From positions 32,387,818 to 32,451,817 of the forward strand of contig NC_089239.1 in assembly GCF_963924675.1 (NCBI RefSeq): a stretch of DNA of 64,000 nt, read 5' to 3'. The DNA comes from Phocoena phocoena (taxonomy: Eukaryota; Chordata; Mammalia; Artiodactyla; Phocoenidae). Below are positions 57,576-64,000 of the stretch, piece after piece. The notes below the pieces were generated by a model, which saw only the letters and a list, made by a program, of their open reading frames with translations, ran no database searches and was not told where the DNA came from. The position numbers were made by a program, and so were the translations under genes. Positions within the stretch are counted from its first letter, which is position 1, and each line of letters opens with the position of its first letter.

Positions 57576-57669
57576 CTTTTGGAAGTTCATTCCTGCATAT
57601 GATTTGTAATTGTTTTATGTGTAGCCTAAAATCTGCATAATGCACGCCAATTATTATTATTTATAATTT

Positions 57670-57757
57670 TATTATTTTTAAACATTTTTTAGTTTTTTAT
57701 ACAGCAGGTTCTTATTAGTTATCCACTTTATACATATTAGTGTATATATGTCAATCT
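57670..57757 (-). mobile_element. Short L1 3'-UTR fragment, antisense (different 3' type)
   Basis: TACAGCAGGTTCTTATTAGT through TTATACATATTAGTGTATAT and GTCAAT, the reverse complement of the terminal segment of the 3' UTR used by the first L1 (compare 4815-4860). It lies directly beside the next L1, which has another 3' end. Confidence 0.7.
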
Positions 57758-58757
57758 ATTTCTTTAACATCTTTATTGGAGTATAATTGCTTTACAATGG
57801 TGTGTTAGTTTCTGCTGTATAACAAAGTGAATCAGCTATATGTATACATATATCCCCATATCCCCTCTCTCTTGCGTCTCCCTCCCTCCCACCCTCCCTA
57901 TCCCACCCCTCTAGGTGGTCACAAAGCACCGAGCTGATCCCCCTGTGCTATGCAGCTGCTTCCCACTAGCTATCTATTTTACGTTTGGTAGTATATATAT
58001 GTCCATGCCACTCTCTCACTTTGTCCCATCTTACCCTTTCCCCTCCGCATATCCTCAAGCCCATTCTCTACGTCTGCCTCTTTATTCCTGTCCTGGCCCT
58101 AGGTTCTTCACAACCCTTTTTTTTTAGATTCCATATATGTGTGTTAGCATATGGTGTTTGTTTTTCTCTTTCTGACTTACTTCACTCTGTATGACAGACT
58201 CTAGGTCCATCCATCTCACTACAAATAATTCAATTTTGTTTCCTTTCATGGCTGAGTAATATTCCATTGTATATATGAACCACATCTTTATCCATTCATC
58301 TGTCGATGGACACTTAGGTTGCTTCCATGTCCTGTCTATTGTAAATAGAGCTGCGTTGAACATTGTGGTACATGACTCTTTCTGAATTATGGTTTTCTCA
58401 GGATATATGCCCAGTAGTGGGATTTCTGGGTGATATGGTAGCTCTATTTTTAGTGTTTTAAGGAACCTCCATACTGTTCTCTATAATGGCTGTATCAATT
58501 TACATTCCCACCAACAGTGCAAGAGGGTTCCCTTTTCTCCACACCCTCTCCAGCATTTCTTGTTTGTAGATTTTTTGGTGATGGCCATTCTGACTGGTGT
58601 GAGGTGATACCTCATTGTAGTTTTGATTTGCATTTCTCTAATGATTAGTGATGTTGAGCACCCTTTCATGTGTTTGCTGGCAATCTGTATGTCTTCTCTG
58701 GAGAAATGTCTATTTAGGTTTTCTGCCCATTTTTGGATTGGGTTTTTGTTTTGACAT
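57758..58757 (-). mobile_element. 5'-truncated L1, antisense
   Basis: On the minus strand the copy starts near 58757 in ORF2 (CAATCCAAAAATGGGCAGAA), runs through the ORF2 end with its stop near 58124, and ends in a 3' UTR that starts CATCTTTATTGGAGTATAAT at 57768 on the + strand. ORF2 fragments at 58481-58795 and 58124-58363 lie in different frames. No pure poly(A) tail is left at the 3' end. Confidence 0.95.
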
Positions 58758-59690
58758 TGAGCTAATGCACAGTAATTGTTATCATTTTTCCCCATGAGAA
58801 TCCCTCCTCTCCTGCTTGGTGACAGTATCCCACCCGAGCCATTTGCCTTTGTTTCTTTGTAGCTGCAGAAGCTCCATCAACCTGTTTTAAGTTGGGTAAC
58901 TTTTGCACCTTGAGATTTCTCAGCACACAAATATGGTATAAATTTCTAATTTCCATATGAAGCGCAAGTTTAAGCTTTCATATATTTATGAGAAACTTTT
59001 TGGTTGGTCAGATTTGAGGCAGAGAAAGACATTTATTCTTCCTGTGCCCAAAGCTGATTTTTTTCCCCTGGTCCAGTGAGATTTACTCCTTTAAGATTCT
59101 GGCTCTGGAGGCATGTCTCAGTTCACACCCTCTCATGTGGAAACCAAGGTCCTCACCACTCCTCCAGTGTGGGCACCAACCCTAAAGACCCCTCGTGACC
59201 AATCACATCTACACGGCAGTGACAACATCTGCTTATGGCCTCAGTTTGTTTATTAAGAGTTTCTTCTTTATTTCTAGTATTTGATGATTTTCCTTTCTTG
59301 TAAGCTCAGCTATGCATTTAAAACAATGTTTACTACATATCTTGCTTCTTTTCTAGGAATTTGTAGTAAGAGGAATTTCAATTTATATTAGTATATTTTT
59401 TTTACGAGACCTGGAGCTTTACTTTAACTGATTTCAATAACAATAGTTTTTATAATAGATAGGAAGACTGCCTTTAAAACCAATCCTTGGATACAATTTC
59501 TCCACAAAACAGGAGCGGAGCAATTCTCACAGATAAAAACTATAACAATAGCTGTATATCATGCAAATTTTAAGCTACACATTATAAAATTACAAATCAC
59601 ATGCTGGAATGAACTCCCATGAGCAAGAATCAGCAGTCATAATAAACAGCAAGATTAGACCAGGCAGCACTCACGGCATGTTTCACGTTG
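58758..59690. other. Unassigned sequence
   Basis: No gene or repeat recognised. 59050-59240 is somewhat GC-richer. Confidence 0.5.
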
Positions 59691-59691
59691 A

Positions 59692-60268
59692 TAATTTTTT
59701 TCTTAACCACACTATATCTTAATTTCCTCAAATGTAACATGAAGAAATGATTGTTCCTACCTGTTAGGGATTTCTAATGGATCGCGTGTGTTAATGTACT
59801 TATTAGTCAGTCAAGGTTATGCTGGAATAACATACCAACCGAAATCCCAGTGACTTGGCAGGAAAACATATTTCTTGTTCACATCAAGTCTGACATGTAT
59901 CACTGGAAATCTCTTCTACCTGTTAACTTAAGAAACAAGACTATCTTCCCCGTGTAATGCTTCTTTGTCATCACAAGCATATGTTCACATGGCTTCGAAG
60001 GTGCTCTTAGCAGAGGACGAGAAGGGTGGACAAAGTACACTGGCTTGTAACTGCCTCAGCCCAGAAGTAACACACTTCAGGTCCGGGCAGTCTATTGACC
60101 AAAATAGCCACTTGGGCTCAATGGAAGTGGTGTAAAGGCTGGAAAACATGGAGAAACACCTGAAATATTTGATGAACGCTAACTGTCTTTATCACAAATA
60201 TATAAAGGTTTTATAGTAGGATCTTGCCCATATTAAACACTCAGTATATATTAGCTTTTATTATTATT
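59692..60268 (+). mobile_element. MIR SINE relic, sense, apparently split by an LTR-like insertion
   Basis: The first part, CTTAATTTCCTCAAATGTAA (59720-59739) and CCTACCTGTTAGGGATTTCT, and the second part, GATCTTGCCCATATTAAACA (60221-60240) and CACTCAGTATATATTAGCTT followed by TTATTATTATTAC, join into the MIR 3' half in order ('cctcatctgtaaaatg...ctacctcatagggttgttgtgagg' then 'cctggcacatagtaagcactcaataaatattagctattattattat'). The sequence between them (59812 to about 60190) is an LTR-like repeat. Confidence 0.65.
59812..60190 (-). mobile_element. Ancient MLT1-like LTR, antisense, inside a MIR
   Basis: GTCAAGGTTATGCTGGAATA (59811-59830), CCCAGTGACTTGGCAGGAAA, CATATTTCTTGTTCACATCA, then CAGAAGTAACACACTTCAGG (60062-60081) and CCAAAATAGCCACTTGGGCT fit the antisense of the MaLR-like LTR type seen in sense at 21125-21300. 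The right edge is uncertain. Confidence 0.45.
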
Positions 60269-60640
60269 ACAAATAGCACTGTGATCAGTATGTTTACATG
60301 TAAATCTCTGTCACAGATTATTTCATAAAGATTCCTGGAAAAACATATATTATGTTAAAGGGTATAGGTATTTGTGGGCTTTTTATAAAGGTTGTCAGAT
60401 TCATTTTAAAAATGAGGTTGTTAAAAAATTTCACAAGCATTTGTATGTCGATTTCATCAGATAAATGACTATAATAAAGATGTTTCTGCAACTTGCCAGT
60501 GAATTTTAAAATCAACTCTCTAATCTTCCTGTTATTAGCTTAACAAATTACATTTTCTCTTAATTTGCATTTATTTAATTACGTTTGTGAGGTTGAATAT
60601 CCTTCTGTATTTATACGGGTCATTAGATACTGATCTAGAG
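60265..60640 (-). mobile_element. Old L1 ORF2 3'-part fragment, antisense
   Basis: CAAATAGCACTGTGATCAGT (60271-60290), CATAAAGATTCCTGGAAAAA and GTTAAAGGGTATAGGTATTT, then AATTTGCATTTATTTAATTA and GTGAGGTTGAATATCCTTCT follow the antisense L1 order ('aataatactgtgataaatat...aggataaattcctagaag...ggtcaaagggtatg...tttgcatttctttgattact...gaggttgaacatctt'). Confidence 0.6.
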
Positions 60641-60717
60641 AAAATTAGCTGCTTGTAACCTATGCCCATGTATCTAGTCACGGTTTCAGTTTTTCTCTCA
60701 CCAATTTGTAATGGCTT

Positions 60718-63700
60718 TTTTTTTTTTGAACACCTTTATTGGAATATAATTGCTTTACAATGGCGTGTTAGTTTTTGCTGTATAACAAAGTGAATCAGCT
60801 ATACGTGTTCATATATTCCCATATCCCCTCTCTCTTGCGTCTCCCTTCCACCCTCCTTATCCCACCCCTCTAGGTGGTCACAAAGCACCAAGCTGATGTC
60901 CCTGTGCTATGTGGCTGCTTCCCACTAGCTATCTATTTTACGTTTGGTAGTGTATATATGTCCGTGCCACTCTCTCACTTCGTCCCAGCTTACACTTCCC
61001 CCAAGTCTATTCTCTACTTCTGCATCTTTATTTCTGTAATGCACCTAGGTTGTGCAGAACTTTTTTTTTTTTTTTTAGATTCCATATATATGTGTTAGCA
61101 TGCGGTATTTGTTTTTCTCTTTCTGACGTACTTCACTCTGTATGACAGACTCTAGGTCCATCCACCTCACTACAAATAACTCAATTTCGTTCCTTTCTAT
61201 GGCTGAGTAATATTCCATTGTATATATGTGCCACATCTTCTTTATCCATTCATCTGTTGATGGACACTTAGGTTGCTTCCATGTCCTGGCTATTGTAAAT
61301 AGAGCTGCAATGAACATTGTGGTGCATGACTCTTTTTGAATTATGGTTTTCTCAGGGTATATGCCCAGGAGTGGAATTGCTGGGTTGTATGGTAGTTCTA
61401 TTTTTAATTATTTAAGGAACCTCGATACTGTTCTCCATAGTGGCTGTATCAATTTACATTCCCACCAACAGTGCAAGAGGGTTCCCTTTTCTCCACACAC
61501 TCTCCAGAATTTATTGTTTGTAGATTTTTTGATGATGGCTATTCTGACTGGTGCGAAGTGATACCTCATTGTAGTTTTGATTTGCATTTCTTTAATGATT
61601 TGGGATGTTGAACATCCTTTCACGTGTTTGTTGGCAATCTGTATGTCTTCTCTGGGGAAATGCCTATTTAGGTCTTCTGCCCATTTTTGGATTGGGTTGG
61701 TTTTTTTTGATATTGAACTGCATGTGCTTCTTGTATATTTTGGAGATTAATCCTTTGTCAGTTGCTTCATTTGCAAATATTTTCTTCCATTCTGAGGGTT
61801 GTCATTTCGTCTTGTTTATGGTTTCCTTTGCTGTGCAAAAGCTTTTAAGTTTCATTAGGTCCCATTTGTTTATTTCTGTTTTTATTTCCATCTCTATGGG
61901 AGGTGGGTCAAAAAGGATTTTGCTGTGATTTATGTCATAGAGTGTTCTACTTATGTTTTCCTCTAAGAGTTTTATAGTGTCTGGCCTTACATTTAGGTCT
62001 TTAATCCATTTTGAGTTTACTTTTTTTGTACAGTGTTAGGGAGTGTTCTAATTTCATTCTTTTACATGCAGCTGTCCAGTTTTCCCAGCACCACTTATTA
62101 GAGATCCTGTCTTTTCTCCATTGTATATTCTTGCCTCCTGTATCAAAGCTAAAGTGACCATTTGTGCATGGGTTTATCTCTGGGCTTTCTATCCTGTTCC
62201 ATTGATCTATATTTCTGTTTTTGTGCCAGTATCATAGTGTCTTGATTACTGTAGCTTTGTAGTAGTCTGAAGTCCAGGAGCCTGATTCCTCTGGCTCCGT
62301 TTTTCTTTCTCGAGATTGATTTGGCTCTTCAGGGTCTTTTGTGTTTCCATACAAATTGTGAATTATTTTGTTCTAGTTCTGTGAAAAATGCCAGTGGTAG
62401 TTTGATAGGGATTGCACTGAATCTTTGGTTGCTTTGGGTAGTATAGTCATTTTCACAATGTTGATTCTTCCAATCCAAGAACATGGTATATGTCTCCATC
62501 TGATTGTAACACCTTTAATTTCTTTCATCAGTGTCTTCTATTTTTCTGCATACAGGTCTTTTGTCTCCTTAGGTAGGCTTATTCCTAGGTATTTTATTCT
62601 TTTTTTGCAATGGTAAATGGGAGTATTTCCTTAATTTCTCTTTCAGATTGTTCATCATTAGTGTATAGGAATGCAAGAGATTTCTATGCATTAATTATGC
62701 ATCCTGCTACTTTACCAAATTCATTGATTACCTCTAGCAGTTTTCTGGTAGCATCTTTAGGATTCTCTATGTATAGTAACATGTCATCTGCAAACAGCGA
62801 CAGCTTTAATTTTTTTCTTCTGATTTGGATTCCTTTTATTTCTTTTTCTTCTCTGATTGCTGTGGCTAAAACCTCCAAAACTATGTTGAATACTAGTGGT
62901 GAGAGTAGACAACTTTGTCTTGTTCCTGATCTTAGAGGAAATGCTTTCAGTTTTTCACCACTGAGAATGATGTTGGCTGTGGGTTTGTCATATATGGCCG
63001 TTATTAGGTTGAGGTAAGTTCCCTCTATACCTTCTTTCTATAGTTTTTTTTTTTATCATTAATGGGTGTTGGATTTTGTCAAAAGCTTTCTCTGCATCTA
63101 TTAAGATGATCATATGGTTTTTCTCCTTCAATATGTTAACATGGTGTATCACATTGATTTTGCATATATTGAAGAATCCTTGCATTCCTGGGATAAACCC
63201 CACTTGATCATGGTGTCTGATACTTTTCATGTGCTGTTGGAGTCTGTTTGCTAGTATTTTGTTGAGAATTTGTGCATCTATGTTCATCAGTGATATAGGC
63301 CTGTAGTTTTCTTTTTTGTGTGATATCTTTCTCTGGTTTTGGTATCAGGGTGATGGTGGCCTCGAAGAATGAGTTTGGGAGAGTTCCTCCCTCTGTTATA
63401 TTTCAGAAGAGTTTGAGAAGGATAGGTGTTAGCTCTCTTGTAAATGTTTGATAGAATTCGCCTGTGAAGCCATCTGGTCCTGGGCTTTTGTTTGTTGGAA
63501 GATTTTTAATCACACTTTCAATTTCAGTGCTTGTGATTGGTCTGTTTATATTTTCTATTTCTTCCTGGTTCTGTAATGGAAGGTTGTGCTTTTGTTAGAA
63601 TTTGTCCATTTCTTCCAGGTTGTCCATTTTATTGGCATATAGTTTCTTGTAGTAATCTCTCATGGTCCTTTTATTTCTGCAGTGTCAATTGTTACTTCTC

Positions 63701-64000
63701 CTTATTCATTTCTAATTCTATTGATTTGAGTCTTCTCCCTTTCTTTCTTGATGAGTCTGGCTAATGGTTTATCAATTTTATTTATCTTCTCAAAGAACCA
63801 GCTTTTAGTTTCATTGATCTTTGCTATCATTTCCTTCATTTATTTCTGATCTGATCTTTATGATTTCTTTCCTTCTGCTAACTTTGCGGGTTTTTTGTTC
63901 TACTTTCTGTAATTGCTTTAGGTATAAGGTTACATTGTTCAATTGAGATGTTTCTTGAGGTAGGATTGTACTGCTATAAACTTCCCTCTTATAATTGTTT
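60718..64000 (-). mobile_element. Long L1, antisense, continuing beyond the right edge
   Basis: Its 3' end is at 60718 with a T-run (60718-60729, the poly(A) tail). The 3' UTR runs to about 61075 and ORF2 from there to the window end. The last bases correspond to about position 1750 of the first L1, so at least the 5' third of ORF2, ORF1 and the 5' UTR lie outside. The 3' UTR closely parallels that of 57758-58757. ORF2 is in several frames, so the copy is dead. Confidence 0.96.
61076..64000 (-). pseudogene. L1 ORF2 remnant (partial, minus strand)
   Basis: Reverse-transcriptase region readable in pieces: 62988-63287 ([20 protein letters not shown], then GFIPGMQGF), 62684-62878 with the FADD active-site motif at 62783-62794, and C-terminal pieces at 61408-61623 and 61075-61317. 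These fall in at least three different frames, so several indels have accumulated. The T-run at 63044-63053 probably caused one of them. The order of pieces is that of intact L1 ORF2. Stop is a TAA replacing the TAG found in the other copies (AATCTAAAAA on the minus strand near 61076). Confidence 0.93.

Larger units (their letters stand above)
55930..57650 (-). mobile_element. L1M/HAL1 5'-region relic, antisense, split by a Tigger element
   Basis: Two blocks (55930-56363 and 57248-57650) read in the order of the antisense 5' region of old L1: TTATTAAGGAAGAAGTCTGC (56124-56143), GTTTTACCTAGGTGTTTATG, GAGCTTATTTGAATCTGAGA, then after the Tigger ATTCGAAATTCACTAATTCG (57318-57337), CAAAGCTGCCTGTTCTTTTT and TGTGCTGCTTATAATGCCTG. 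A 34-bp unit is tandemly duplicated at 57505-57538 and 57542-57575. Confidence 0.6.

Noticed and set aside
1..64000. CRISPR array, operon-like gene clusters, tRNA or rRNA genes.
   Set aside because: The sequence is mammalian. Tandem repeats are microsatellites, and the tRNA-like boxes belong to CHR SINEs.

Overview
This window is a gene-poor, AT-rich stretch of a mammalian nuclear genome, most likely from a cetacean (whale or dolphin). The main clue is the set of tRNA-derived SINEs of the CHR type at about 12.83, 16.87, 17.35, 24.32, 41.95 and 45.20 kb. The GC-rich ~200-bp form (start GGCTTCCCTGGTGGCGCAG, tail after AGGCCCGCGTACC) is the one I associate with cetaceans. The L1 elements also carry cetartiodactyl-type 3' ends. 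I identified families by memory of repeat consensus sequences, not by alignment. I found no intact host protein-coding gene, tRNA, rRNA or CRISPR array. Nearly every open reading frame that carries a recognisable domain belongs to a decayed transposon.

Layout, 0-16 kb: a nearly complete but dead L1 lies on the + strand and enters from the left edge (1-4920; ORF1 1-802, ORF2 875-4680). It is followed by an L1 5'-UTR-like relic (5236-5620), an ERVL pol/dUTPase-region relic (5650-6240), two ancient L1 scraps, a young CHR SINE with a perfect 19-bp target-site duplication (12828-13034), and a long antisense LINE-2 relic (14440-15800).

16-34 kb: CHR SINEs are mixed with MLT1-like (MaLR) LTRs at about 18.6, 21.1, 29.1 and 30.4 kb. 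A solo class-I-like LTR lies at 27842-28378, with MIR and LINE-2 scraps around it. A GC-richer stretch at 31.4-32.5 kb remains unclassified.

34-48 kb: mostly AT-rich sequence with no assignment. It contains a 5'-truncated L1 (36993-37993), an older L1M (38495-39605), an antisense L1M 5'-UTR block (39640-40180), and an old L1 split by a SINE with a clear target-site duplication (45005-46154). The sharpest retroviral feature of the window is here: a 419-bp solo LTR with TG/CA ends, a 7-bp perfect terminal inverted repeat and a 5-bp CTAAT target duplication (46797-47215).

48-64 kb: a hAT-like DNA transposon relic (about 50.25 kb), a second LTR (about 54.64 kb), and a Tigger DNA transposon (56366-57245). 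The Tigger has TA target duplications, terminal inverted repeats and a transposase N-terminal fragment, and sits inside an antisense L1M 5'-UTR relic. After this come one 5'-truncated L1 and a 3.3-kb L1 that runs off the right edge, both on the minus strand.

The window reads as layered insertions: MIR, L2 and L1M relics lie underneath, DNA transposons and MaLR/ERV LTRs come next, and L1 and CHR SINEs are on top. I did not find a new gene system. The most useful observations are the datable nested insertions, the LTR with a duplicated U3 block, and several GC-richer islands that I could not assign.
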